Origin: Ampelocalamus luodianensis
Taxonomy: Eukaryota; Streptophyta; Magnoliopsida; Poales; Poaceae
Direction of reading: 5' to 3'
Assembly: GCA_036346255.1 (NCBI GenBank)
Contig: CM070625.1
Coordinates: 40,924,520 to 40,988,519, forward strand
Length of the DNA: 64,000 nt
Under the pieces are notes generated by a model. It was given only the letters and a program-made list of their open reading frames with translations, searched no databases and was not told the DNA's origin. Each line of letters starts with the position of its first letter. Within the stretch, counting starts at the first letter, position 1. Position numbers and translations under genes: made by a program. Of the stretch, positions 34,704-45,385 are shown in pieces.

Positions 34704-34771
34704 TTTGCCTAGGCTTTAATTAAAACAGGGTACAACATTTGCCTAGGCTTTAATTAAAACAGGGTACAACA
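34704..34771. repeat. Perfect tandem duplication, 34 bp x 2
   Basis: The unit starting TTTGCCTAGGCTTTAATT occurs twice, head to tail, without a mismatch. It abuts the truncated edge of the gypsy gag fragment at its right. Confidence 0.92.
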
Positions 34772-35651
34772 TAGTGGTTGTGCCCCCTATGGCCACCGCG
34801 CTAGTCTTGGCGGAAGGGGCAACTGTTGTTGCCTACTGCTGTTGACCGAAATGGGCTGATGGTTTTGGCGTGAAGGTGGACATCATTGATGACACCATTG
34901 TGGGTGCTATCGTAGATGCCAGCATGACATACATGTAGTCTTGCAATAGGCGTAGCTCATACGTCCTAGCAAGACTCATGGTGGTCTGCAGGTTGGACGG
35001 GTTTTGCAACTCAACGTGCATGCGGAGGGGATTCAACAATCCGGTAGTGAACAATTGCACTTGTTTTGTCGGTTTAAGAGGCTTAGTGCAGCAAAGAATA
35101 GCCAAAATTTGCTTCTCATAATCCTCCACGGTGTCCGTACGTCAAAGATGTGCAAGCTCACCCAGGGGATTATCGCGGATAGGTGGCTCAAAGCGCATGT
35201 TGAAAAAAATCGACGAACCGAGGCCAGGTGAGGATGCCCTTGTTGCTTTCTAGTTGATAGTACCATTGATGTGTTGTTCCCATCATGTGATAGGAGGCAA
35301 GCTAGACTTTCTCCTCCAACGCTCTCTGCCCACGAAAAAACTATTCGCAGCAATTAAGCCACGGGAGAGGGTCTTCGTCGCTGTCAAAAGTTGGGAAGGA
35401 CAACCGGTGGTACCGTGGGGAACCACGGCGTTCATCTCCCAATTCATCTGTTGTCGAGGTCTATTCGCGCTCCATCTGGCCCATGCCGACCTTGGCGAAG
35501 TCAGTCCGCTCGATCTTGGCGATGACTGCATTGTGTGTCGACTGCTATGACTTGAAGTCACTAATCTCCATCATGGCGTCCACCTTGAAGAGGTCACCCA
35601 AGGACTTGGTATCTCCCATGGGAAGGGTGGTGGCCGAAGGTTCTGATACCA
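34772..35651 (-). pseudogene. gag of a chromovirus-like gypsy element, truncated
   Basis: On the minus strand the gag begins after the primer-binding site and runs leftward. About 35400-35130 carries a typical gag start in changing frames, and the open frame 35129-34833 has VEDYEKQILAILC-like, QVQLFTTGLLNPLR and TTMSLARTYELRLL motifs, the conserved C-terminal half of the gypsy capsid domain. It ends at about 34780 with no zinc knuckle or pol. The reading frame is broken several times. It belongs to the LTR at 35655-36024. Confidence 0.75.
35639..35651 (-). other. Primer-binding site for initiator tRNA-Met
   Basis: On the minus strand the sequence is TGGTATCAGAACC, directly after the LTR. The usual site is TGGTATCAGAGC; the last bases differ. 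Confidence 0.8.
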
Positions 35652-35654
35652 AAT

Positions 35655-36024
35655 TGATATAGTATGGCTTTCTGTGGGATTCTACGGGAGGAAGGAGCTG
35701 TGAGCGAGAGGTTAGATCGGAAGGGAGAGGATAGCAAGGTAAGTCGTGCTTGCCCTCGTGCGCACGACTCGGCTTGTCCCTAACCAACGACGAGGCTATG
35801 AACAACGATGAGATTTATGAAGGATGATTCGTATTGCTTCTTTGAATTACAAAGGATACATCCTTTATATAGAGGACTAACCAAATTAAATGAATCCTGA
35901 AGGGATATCTAAAGTATCCGAAAGGGATACTACTAATTATCTAACTACCCAAACACAATCTGTAGTTTCCTAACTTATCTCCTGATGCCTTCCTAAACTA
36001 ACTCATATTCAAGCCATATCTGCA
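35655..36024 (-). repeat. 5' LTR of the truncated gypsy element (about 370 bp)
   Basis: Minus-strand LTR starting TGCAGATATGG near 36024 and ending ATATCA at 35655, just before the tRNA-Met site. A TATA box reads CTATATAAAGG on the minus strand at about 35856-35866. The 3' LTR and pol are missing. The outer edge is uncertain by a few bases because a Tourist-like element begins at 36031. Confidence 0.7.
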
Positions 36025-36030
36025 TGCTTA

Positions 36031-37225
36031 GGATGCGTTTGGTTGGGTGAACCAGGGTGAATGGGATGGGATGGTACAGAATGGATGGGATGATCCTGTA
36101 AGAGATGATACAAGTATGGTGTTTGGTTGGTGGGATAAGATGGTCCTAGATGGTTCAAAATGGTGCTTGGTTTGATGAATGAGGTTGTATTTTGAGCACT
36201 TTGAATTTTTAGGGCATTTTTGAAAAACCTAAAAATTCAAAACGTTCAAAAATGCATGAATTTTCTACAGTAGCTTAGATGATGATTTTAGATGAATTTT
36301 GGTGAAAGAATTATTCCATTTGGAGCACTTTGAATTTTTAGGGTATTTTTGAAAAATCTAAAAATTCAAAGTGCTAAAAAATGCATGAATTTTCTACATT
36401 AGCTAGATGGTGATTTTAGATGAATTTAGGTGAAAGAATTATTCTATTTGGAATTACTTTGAATTAGTTATGCATTTTTGAAGTTATTCTATTTTAGGCC
36501 ACGCCCTCTGATCGGATGGTCCGAACAAACCGACCTGTTCGGACGGTCCGAACAGACCCTCCGATCAGGACGGTCCGATTCTGATCGGATAGTCTAATTT
36601 TTTACTTCAAAAATTCATACCTAATTCAACTCAACTCCAAATCAATTGAAACCAATTTTGATAATTTTTTATTTTAAATGAACTTTATTTTAAAATAGGT
36701 TTCAAACTTGTCTTTGACCCAAAAAAAATATGGTTTTTGGAAATTGATCTTTAACTGAATTTACTAGAAAATACTTTTAATTTTGAAAATTCATAGAAAA
36801 TATTTCTGAACCCCAAATGAGTTGAACCAAGTTATTTTGGTCTTAAAATTTTATTCTATATTTATCGATGTATTCTTTTTCTCCACTACTATTCTGCAAA
36901 TTTTCACTAAATAATTAAAATCCAATGGCTAGGAAGAGTTGATTTAGGTCATAGTTAAATAATTAAATCTTAAACTCTGATTAAGATTAAAATCCAATGC
37001 CTCCTCCCACCAGTGCACGCGAGCCACGCACGGACGAACCTGTACCACGTGGTTCAGCCAATTTTTTGGAATGTTTTGATACAACATTTACAAAGAATAT
37101 TCTATAAAGTTGAACCATCTCATCAGGGACGGATTGACTCCATCCTTTCAACCAAATACATAAACATTCTCATTTCTTGAACCATCCGTTATAATACCAT
37201 ACGATTCAATGAACCAAACACTATC
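36031..37225. mobile_element. Tourist/PIF-Harbinger-like element, non-coding (1195 bp)
   Basis: The left end GGATGCGTTTGGTTGGGTGAA and the inverted right end GATAGTGTTTGGTTCATTGAA share most positions. Both are flanked by TTA (36028-36030 and 37226-37228). No transposase. The interior includes a two-copy direct repeat and a palindromic GGTCCGA cluster. Confidence 0.75.
36195..36450. repeat. Tandem direct repeat, about 128 bp x 2
   Basis: The unit beginning AGCACTTTGAATTTTTAGGG starts at 36195 and again at 36324; a third, diverged start (GAATTACTTTGAATTAG) lies at 36451. Each unit contains a self-complementary CTTTGAATTTTTAGG...CCTAAAAATTCAAA pair that could fold into a hairpin. Confidence 0.8.
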
Positions 37226-37228
37226 TTA

Positions 37229-38495
37229 GCCACTGCTCCCATCCGGACTCTTGTCGCTGCTGCTGTCTGGATTCTTGCGCCCCACCAAGAGCTGGATAGC
37301 GTGATTTGGAGTGCCCCACGTGTCGGCACGAGTAAACTGTGAGAGGAGGAGGTTTTTTTTAGAGTACAAGATGACACATGCTCAACATCCCTGCACACGC
37401 TGAGAATCAATCGGAGGCACCGAAGACATGGAACTTGGACAATGTCATTTACCAAGTTGTGATTAACGTGAAAATGCTGGCAAACTTTGATGGTTTTATT
37501 GCTCTGCTTGCTTTGCCTCCTTGCCTGGGAGAAGATGGTACCATCTGCTTGTATCATAGATCGAGGATGAACACAACACACACGATGAAGAGAGGTGATG
37601 CGAGTACCAGAAATTGTTGAACGTTGAAAGTAAACCATATTTTGTCACTAATTTACTTCCACTAAAGAGCATTAGCAATGATAAAGCAGTTAAACAAAAC
37701 TACTTCTAGCATAATAATGAGAAGTAAGTAAATGCACGAATTCTACTGCACCATAAATTAATTCACAGTACGCAGGATATATTGCTAGTTTTGGTCATGC
37801 ATTATGTGAGCATGGTTTTTAAAGATGCCACAACCTTGTAGATAATCTAAACACCGTAGTATCCTAGGGCTAGCAGTACCAGTAACATTTGAGTACAGCT
37901 ATTCTGCTAAGCACCAAACACGCTGTTCTGCTAAGCACCAAACACAATCAGAAAAACAAAAACTAATGAAAAAGCATGTAAACTATATGTACGCAAGATT
38001 GATTGCACTGACAGCTCTGCTCATCGGTGGCACGAGAGTGAAGCAGTGCCGAGTGGATGCATCCCAGGCGCCCAGCCAAGGGATGAACTCGACGTAGTCT
38101 TGAGTCTTGACTCCTGAGTCCATGCTGGCCAATCAGCACACGGAATCAGCAGTTCGTCGAGAGTACTGTCGCAGACGTGGTCACCGCAAGTGCACGCACT
38201 CGAGGAAGAAGATGTTGCAGCTGCAGTTCCACACACCATGAGTGGGCGCACTGGAAGAGGATGGCGAAGACGTCGACCAGCCGCGCACGCACAGGGAGCT
38301 TTATACAGACACTACAGGGACTCACTCAGCCACGGCTCGGACATAGCTCTCGCCGGACCGCCCGGCCGTTCCACCACCACTTGATCGACGAGCAGCTCAG
38401 CCAGCGTGGATCAAATGGCAGCCTAGCACTACAACAAATAGAGAGGGGAAGGAAAGATGTGTATGCTGCTGCTTGTTCTTCATTCAGTTAGGGAC
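37229..38495. other. Unassigned DNA left of the chromovirus
   Basis: No recognisable gene. Includes one copy of a 57-bp sequence (37294-37350) also found at 40797-40853. The GC-rich 38020-38480 has open frames on both strands but no recognisable domain. Confidence 0.45.
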
Positions 38496-38570
38496 ATCTC
38501 TGTCACAAGTCCCGAAGTGAAGCTTGACGATGAACAGGAGACTGGGAATTGATCAGCAAGCTGATCAGCA

Positions 38571-40250
38571 CTGGAGGTCTTATTTACAGCAAGCAGAGCT
38601 TGTCATCAGAACTGATAAGAGAAGTCTAATCCATTTGGATGATCAACGATTGACAACCCGTGGCAACAGAAAGCTATGACAAAGTTGTTGGGTTGCAATA
38701 CTGTCTTGTGTACAAGAAAGGGGTGGAGAATCGGCCTGCAGATGCTTTATTAAGAAAGGCTGGGGGACACAAAGATGACCTGATGGCAATGTCGACCTGT
38801 GTACTGAGTTGGTTGACAGAGGTGGCTGAAAGGTATAAGTAGGACCCACAGATCAAGCGTCTGATGACAGAGCTAAGTGTGGAAGGTGTGGTCCATCCGA
38901 AATTTCAGCTAAAAGACGGCATTCTGAGATATGAAGGAAGGGTTTGGGTTGGAGCTAATCCATCAATGCATCAGAAGATTATGCATTCTATGCATGCGAG
39001 TGCAATTGAGGGACACTCGGGGTTTCAAGTGACTTACAGTCGATTGAGCAAGCTATTTGCCTGGCTAGGAATGAAGAAAGATGTTCGATCTTTCGTGTCA
39101 TCTTGTTTTGTATGCAAACAAGCAAAAGTGAAAAATGTTAAGTACCCGGGTCTTCTGCAACCCCTACCAGTACCGGAACATGCTTGGCAAATCGTGTCAA
39201 CGGACTTCATCGAAGGGCTACCTAGATCCTCAAACTAAAACAACATTATGGTGGTAGTGAACAAGTTTTGTAAGTATGCCCATTTCATACCTTTAGCTCA
39301 TCCATTCACTACTTTTTAAGTGGCTCAAGCATTTCTCAGCAACATCTTCAAGCTTCATGGTTTGCCCCAGTACATTATCTTAAATCGGGCCAGAGTACTT
39401 CACAAGTACTTTGTGCAGGGAATAGTTTCGATTGGTGCAGACACAGCTGAGAATGAGTTCTTCATACCATCCGCAAATGGACGGACAGACAGAGTGGGTC
39501 AACCAGTGTCTGGAAAACATACATGCATTGTTTTGTGCACGCATGTATGAGGAAATGGTCAGAGTGGCTAGCTTTGGCAGAATTCTGGTACAATACGTTG
39601 TATCATACTACGCTGGGAAAATCGCCATTTGAATTGTTGTATGGACATGGCCCGAGACACTTCGGTATGGTGGACTCTTCAACTTGTGTGTCTCCAGACA
39701 TAGCAGCTTGGCTTCAGAACAGGGGGCTGATGAACTGCCTTTTGCATCAGCATCTGAACAGGGCAAAGCAATGAATGAAAGCGCAAGCCGGTCTGAAATG
39801 GTCGGAAAGAAGCTTTGCAGAAGGCGACTGGGTGTATTTGAAATTGCAACCTTATATTCAGACATCAGTTGCAAACCGTGCTAACCATAAAATGGCCTTC
39901 AGGTATTTCGGACCTTTTCAGGTGGAGCGAGCAGTGGGGGCAGTAGCGTACAAAATAATGTTGCCCACGACATGTGGCATTCACCTGGTGATCCAGGTAT
40001 CACAACTGAGGAAGGCCTTTGCCCCGAAGGAGACGGTGCTGCATGAATTACCGGCACCAGAGGAAGACAGAGTGCCAGCCAAGGTGCTGGATCGCCGCTT
40101 GCATCGCTCAGGATCGACATCAGGAACTCAAGTACTGGTGCAATGGTCGTCCGATACTTCGCCGAATAGCGTGACCTGGCAGGAACTCACGGAGCTGAAG
40201 AACTGGTTTCCCAATGCGCCGGCTTGGGGACAAGCCGGTTCTGAAGAAAG
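38571..40250 (+). pseudogene. RNase H end, integrase and chromodomain of the chromovirus
   Basis: Starts with HWRSYLQQAELVIRTD and LGLQYCLVYKKGVENRPADAL (RNase H). Integrase follows: zinc-binding HSMHASAIEGHSGFQVTYSR with CFVCKQAK, catalytic TDFIEGLP (39200), the degraded middle with a stop at 39238 and a frame change near 39430, SYHPQMDGQTEWVNQCLE (third acidic residue), and WYNTLYHTTLGKSPFELLYG. The tail has FRYFGPFQVERAVGAVAYKI and a chromodomain-like VLVQWSSDTSPNSVTWQEL at about 40132-40190, ending NAPAWGQA. Stops at 38839, 39318 and 39772. A chromodomain tethers integration to chromatin marks in active relatives. Confidence 0.88.
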
Positions 40251-40256
40251 GGGGAA

Positions 40257-40616
40257 TGTCACAAGTCCTGAACTGAAGCTTGACAATGAGCAGGAGACTA
40301 GAATTGCCAAGACAGTGAACAGTCTAAGAGAAAACGCACACAATGCAACCCCAAGTTCAGAGCTGATGAGTGGATCCTGTGATTGGGCGACAGCTCATGT
40401 AAGAAAGGGGTGGGCCCGAGTTACCAGTCCCTATCGTGTGGGGTTTAAATGCTGCGGTCGAGGCACGAGCCTGGTATGGAAAATGTATTAGCTACAGAAA
40501 AACTCTGAACCCAAATCTTACCTTCTCTGTCCCCGTCTTGTTCTTCCTCCTCGACTGTAAACTCTTTTCCCCAATCTACAGAATCTCCGAGTTCTTCCAT
40601 CGAGTGGTACCTAACA
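40257..40616 (+). repeat. 3' LTR of the chromovirus (360 bp)
   Basis: Starts TGTCACAAGTCC directly after the polypurine tract and ends CCTAACA before the target duplication. Its first 45 bases match the 5' LTR remnant at 38501 with few changes. Confidence 0.88.
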
Positions 40617-40621
40617 ATCTC

Positions 40622-41474
40622 CCTCTCAACACCAACTAAAGCTCCCCACGTTTTCCGAACAATTGGTTGAGTCATTGCCCTGATTCCCGAGTGGCTCTGT
40701 GCATGTTGCTCCGTTCGGCAGCAAACTCAAGTAAGTTGGAGATAATCTGTTTTAGTTTGAATAGAAGACATAACAAACTTAGCCGGTAATTGAGCGGGAT
40801 AGCACGATTTGGAGTGCCCCACGTGTCGGCGTGAGTAAACTGTGACAGGAGGAGTACACGGTGGATCAAACACCAGGATCAATGAGTGTAATCTGGTAAG
40901 CTTGTCAACTCATATTCAACTACAAACATATTACTGAATTCCTGATTAATCTCGAAAATTGTCTCTTAATACTAGAAAACTAATGCCATAACAAACTATA
41001 TATCCACGCTTGTAGAATATTACTTTGGCTAACCGGATATGACCTGTACATGAATAAGAGTTAGTTTCTTGATTGTCTTCTTTTCAGTAACTTGAAGAAG
41101 TCTGAGATTGATGAGACGGAGCATGCGGTTCAAGCTGCTGCTGCATCATCGTACTCTACATGCAACTTGACCATGAGAACCGAAAATGTGCAATGCTTCT
41201 GATCCTACCTTCACATTGCTTTTTACCATCTTACCATTGCTGATCTTTAGTTCTCCACTTAGGATTAGTTTTTGTTTCATATTTTTAGCTTTGCAATGTG
41301 TTGTTGCTATGAAGTATAGCAAAGTAATTTTTCGTTACAGCCAGTGGCGGTTTCATGATCAAAATTTAGAGGGTGCTAGTGGGACTTGCTCGCTTGCTTG
41401 TGACTTGTCGAATGCTGAGTTGCTGGCCAGCGGTAGTTTGGACTAGAGTGCTAAGGGTACACCATAATTCGTCA
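40622..41474. other. Unassigned DNA; possible decayed hAT end at 41342
   Basis: Contains the second copy of the 57-bp repeat (40797-40853). CAGTGGCGGTTTCATGAT at 41342 resembles the CAGTGGCGGATCCAGGAT end of plant hAT elements, but I found no partner end. No gene. Confidence 0.4.
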
Positions 41475-41483
41475 TTTCCAAAT

Positions 41484-43277
41484 GAGTAAAGTACACTGTG
41501 GGTCTCTAAACTTATCAAAGGGGTTCACTTGGGTCCCTAATTTATGAAACTGTCCAATCTGGTATCTAAACCTATTTAAGTGGGTCATCGGAGGTCCAAA
41601 AGAGCCAGAACTGGCCTCGACCGCTAACGTGGATGGTTGACCGTGATGTGCACTCCGACCTCACCTCACTACACCTCTCCCTCCACCACCTTTCCCCTCC
41701 TCTCTCTCCACCCTCTTCCCAAATCGAGTCAAGAACGGCGGCGTGCTCTCACGGCATCAAGAACAGCGGCAGCTCGGCGGTGTTCACGGCGTAGTGCTCC
41801 CACTCCATCCACTTCCCCTACATCGCCGCCCACACCCGCTCCACCTTCTCCGACACCCTCTCCTCCCCGTCTGCTCTGCTCTGTAACGCCAGGCCCCCTT
41901 CCTTGCCTCCCTCCGCCTCCACTGCTCCTCCGTCCTTGCGGTTGCCATCGATGACAATGCTGAGAACCGCTCCCCCCACCACAAGCGCAGGATCTCCGAT
42001 GACTCTGGCCGCAATATGCTGTCCTCATCCATCATCCCCAAGGTGTACGACGACGAGCCTCTCTTGGTACCCAAGGACGTTGTCGCCAACGGTGGGTTCA
42101 ACCTGATCCCGGAGGTCGACGAGGTTGACTCGGGAAGGGATCACTGCACCCGCCACAGCCGAGGAGCAGGCTGGCGCCGACCGTGGCGCCGGAGGCTGCC
42201 CTGGTGTTGTCCGGCCAGAGGCATGGCAAGTACGTGGCCCGGGCTGCGGTCGTTGGCTTCACGGTGCGAGCCCATTGACCTAGTGACCGTGTTGGATGTG
42301 AGCCAGGGCATGGTGGGCGAGAAGCTGTAGATACTGAAGCGAGGGATGCGGTTAGTCATTGCGTCGCTTAGCGCCTGCTGCCATCGTGGCGGATGTCAAG
42401 GCAGGGGTAGCGATCGGTGCGCCAGATCGTGGATTGGCTTGTGGTGTGCACTGCCGTGCAAGGGCAGGAGCAGGCGCAGAATGCCTGCGTCAGCTATGCC
42501 CTTCGCATGGCCACCAAGGTCCTCAAGGACCGCCGCGTCCCCAACTCGGTCGCCACGGTGATGCTCTTGTCAGACACGCAGTAGTAGCAAGATCACCATA
42601 CTCTCCGCCACACGCTTCACCCACGAGGAGATCCCCATTAGGTCAGGAGATGAGCCGATGGTGGCCAAGGAGGAGCCCCCCTTGTGGAGCACGCCTTCGC
42701 AAAATGCCTCGGTGGCCTTGTCAGCGACATCATGCAGGAGGTGCGCTTGGACCTCGCCTTCCCAACAGGGGAGATCATGGCAGTGTACTCTAGTGGTCCC
42801 GATCAGCAAGCCGTGGCCCTCGCTGGCGGCAACGGCATAGCGGCGTTCGGTGTCTGGCTGGGCGAGATGTACACGGAGGATGAGCGGGAGCTACTGGTGG
42901 AGTTGTGGGCACCGTTGGGTGCGCGGCACAACCACCCGCACTCGCTGTCCGTGAGGTGTAGCTACCACGACCTGACCTCGCAAGACACTCTGTGCGGCGT
43001 CGAGCAGCCGCTGCTGCTACCCCCTCTCCACGACGAGAGCTCCTTGCAGCGCCTCCATGTCCTTCGCCAGCATCACCTGCACGTGATCCTGCAAGCCAGG
43101 CTAGCGAGTCCACGTGCACAGTCAACCATCCACGTGAGCGGTCAAGGCCATCCAAGGCACTTTGGACCTCTGATGACCCACTTAAATAGGTTTAAGTACC
43201 GGATTGTACAGTTTCATATATTAGGGACCCAAGTGAACCCCTCTGACAAGTTTAGAAACCCACAGTGTACTTTACTC
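41484..43277. mobile_element. Pack-MULE (1794 bp) with long inverted ends
   Basis: Inverted ends of about 120 bp: GAGTAAAGTACACTGTGGG at 41484 and its inverse ending at 43277, similar along the whole 41484-41604 versus 43277-43157 (GGTTCACTTGGGTCCCTAAT in both). Flanks TTTCCAAAT (41475-41483) and TTTACAAAT (43278-43286) match at 8 of 9, the 9-bp duplication of Mutator-like elements. No transposase; the interior is GC-rich and derives from a host gene. Confidence 0.9.
41780..43110 (+). pseudogene. Captured fragment of a RING/VWA protein gene (WAV3-like)
   Basis: In pieces, the plus strand reads like plant RING-VWA E3 ligases of the WAV3 family. At 41781-41840 AVFTA-stop-CSHSIHFPYIAAH fits the RING segment AECSHxFHF. 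YDDEPLLVPKDVVANGGFN follows at 42043, then the start of a von Willebrand A domain, PIDLVTVLDVSQGMVGEKL (about 42270-42328), whose DxS part of the MIDAS metal site is kept. A stop is at 42328-42330. From 42684 another frame gives the later region with HAFAKCLGGLVSDIMQEVRL and AVYSSGPDQQAVALAGGNG, ending near QPLLLPPLHD. The order is colinear, so one parental gene was probably captured. Stops and frame changes make it non-functional. Confidence 0.75.
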
Positions 43278-43353
43278 TTTACAAATTGTACAGCTCTCTT
43301 CCAGAGATGACAAAAATTGTACTACTATACTCTAGAGAACGCGTGGAACCACT

Positions 43354-45385
43354 TGTTGGACCGAAAAGGCAACTAGAGGAGGGGGTGAATAGGAGCACAA
43401 TCAATTTTTCAATATATAAAAACGTAGCGGAAGACTTGTATTGAATCTCCTTCAAACCCCGAAGCAAAATCAACACAAAACCAAAACACCAAGTCTCGGG
43501 CGGTCTGACCTCTCACGGGGGCGGTCAGACCGGTTGGTCTAGCGGTCAGACCTCTCTCTCGGGTGGTCAGACCTCTAGTGTAATGAACAGTGAAATCAGC
43601 ACGAAAAACCAAAACGCAAATTGAGCTAACTTTTGATTTGTGCGTCCAAACCTCATGAAACTTGGCACACACCTTCTCAAGGATGTCAGGAACCTATTCC
43701 AAGCAACGATCGTGAAGATCCTTGCCAAAGTTTAGACCTTTTTCAATTTGAGTGAAGGTGGTTCAAAAACCGAGTCAAGAACGAAATATGATCTAGAAAC
43801 TTGCTCGTGGGTGATTGATGATCAAGATGATCCTAGATGGGTTCCCACATGTTGCAGCAAGTTAGATCACAGCAAGAAACCAACCAAAACTCATGGATCA
43901 AAGAAAGACTCAAAATCACCAAATAGAGAGAAAGAAAGCAAATGAACTCATCTTTGAGAGAACTTTCTTGGATTGATTTGATATGGTGCTGGTTTACAGC
44001 CACTCCATCAATGGAGGACAAAGCTCAAGACATGAGCACGAAATCAAATCAAAACTCTCTAGAACCCTAACCTCCACTACTCCTCTCCCTAAGCAAACTA
44101 GGGTTTCAATCACAATGAAAGGGTTGAGGGGGTGCAGCCACCTCCCTCCTCTATTTATAGTGGAGGCCTAGACCTTCTAGAAGAGTTTCCATAATGGGCT
44201 CCCGTTAAGGCCCAACGCAAACGGGTCACACACGCACGCATTTTAAAGCGCCGTCTTCATCTCCTCTTGACCTAATCCGCTTCTCCAACGCACCGTCTTG
44301 CGCCGCGGGTTGGTAAAAGGTAACCAAGGCGGTATTTGGTAAAATTACCAAAATACCCCTTCTCGATCCTTCTCCGAAGACCGAGTCCAGATTGCGCTGG
44401 CACTCGCTGTTCGCCACGTGTAGGTTGATCCAACGGCTCTCATCATGTCGTCAAGTCTCTCCCATCCGGCTCCCACCGAAACCACCATGACACTTGCACC
44501 GACCCCCGCGCTGCTTGATCCAACCCGTCGCACCGAACTGTCCATTCGGTCACCTTTGTCCATCTTGCACCATACTTGAGTCCAATAACTTCACCCGGCA
44601 TCGTCGATCGTTCTGAACCTCAGCTATCCAAGCCTAGTCCCGATCATCCTCGCCATTGACCGTCGTTGACCACCAAGCAACCTGCACAACAATAGACAAG
44701 CAAATCGAAACCGGGAACAAGTTCTTCACAACTTGACCTACGTTAGTCAAAACATGCATCATGCAACACATATGCACTGAAACCCATGAGATTGACCTAA
44801 CGAACAACCATCGCCGCCACACGGGCTGACGAAATAAGTGAAAACCGGTCAGACTGCCACCATGGCCGGCTCGATCGCTCCTTACCGGCCGATCACACCA
44901 AAGGCGGGCCGACCGCCACCCATGACTTAGCCAAAATTTCAACTCAAATCCGCAACCTCGCCGGAAATTTCAAACGAATAGAACTTTTGCTCGAGGCTCC
45001 AAAATTATGGGACCAAGAGCAGAGAACCTTCTCTCTTGCCTACACCTCTATTTTTGGCCCACCAAATTCCAACACAACTTACATGGCCGGTCGACCGCCA
45101 AGAGAGCCGGTCCGACCGCCACATCGACGGCTCGACCGCTCGCGCCGGTCGGACCGCCAGCTAGTTCACCCGATAAACCACCCGAGGCACGGCCGGTCTG
45201 ACCGCCACCATGTCCGGTCAGACCGCCTGAGGCCTGACAGAACCTGAACTTTGCCGAAAACGCTTGTTTCCGCAAACCTTCAACGTCATTGCCAACTGTC
45301 ACATCATCCTAAGATCATGAGCATATCCCCATGATATCCACAATAACAAATACTAATATAATTCTGTGCTCAAGCGGGAGTCGAG
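43354..45385 (+). repeat. LTR-like block with GGTC-GACC repeats
   Basis: Starts TGTTGGACCGAAAAGGCAAC followed by TAGAGGAGGGGGTGAATAGG, a start I associate with long grass retrotransposon LTRs. Clusters of GGTCNGACC-like palindromes (GCGGTCAGACC, CCGGTCGGACCGCC) lie at 43498-43572, 44848-44935 and 45086-45236. A TATA-like TCTATTTATAG is at about 44151. The right end is not defined and no 5-bp duplication was found. No coding sequence. Confidence 0.5.

Larger units (their letters stand above)
38501..40616 (+). mobile_element. Chromovirus (Ty3/gypsy) with large internal deletion
   Basis: Begins TGTCACAAGTCC at 38501 and ends CCTAACA at 40616, with a perfect 5-bp duplication ATCTC (38496-38500 and 40617-40621). 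Only the first 50-70 bases of the 5' LTR remain. They join directly to the end of RT/RNase H, so most of the LTR, primer site, gag, protease and RT are gone. The 3' LTR (40257-40616, 360 bp) follows the polypurine tract AAGAAAGGGGGAA. The short LTR and C-terminal chromodomain suggest a Reina-like lineage; this is inference. Confidence 0.85.

Noticed and set aside
38021..38491. Possible small gene just left of the chromovirus
   Set aside because: Frames on both strands without recognisable domains, splice signals or start context; one runs up to the insertion site only by chance.
41342..41400. hAT element starting CAGTGGCGG
   Set aside because: Only one end resembles a hAT terminus; no inverted partner or 8-bp duplication was found, so it is noted only as a possible remnant.
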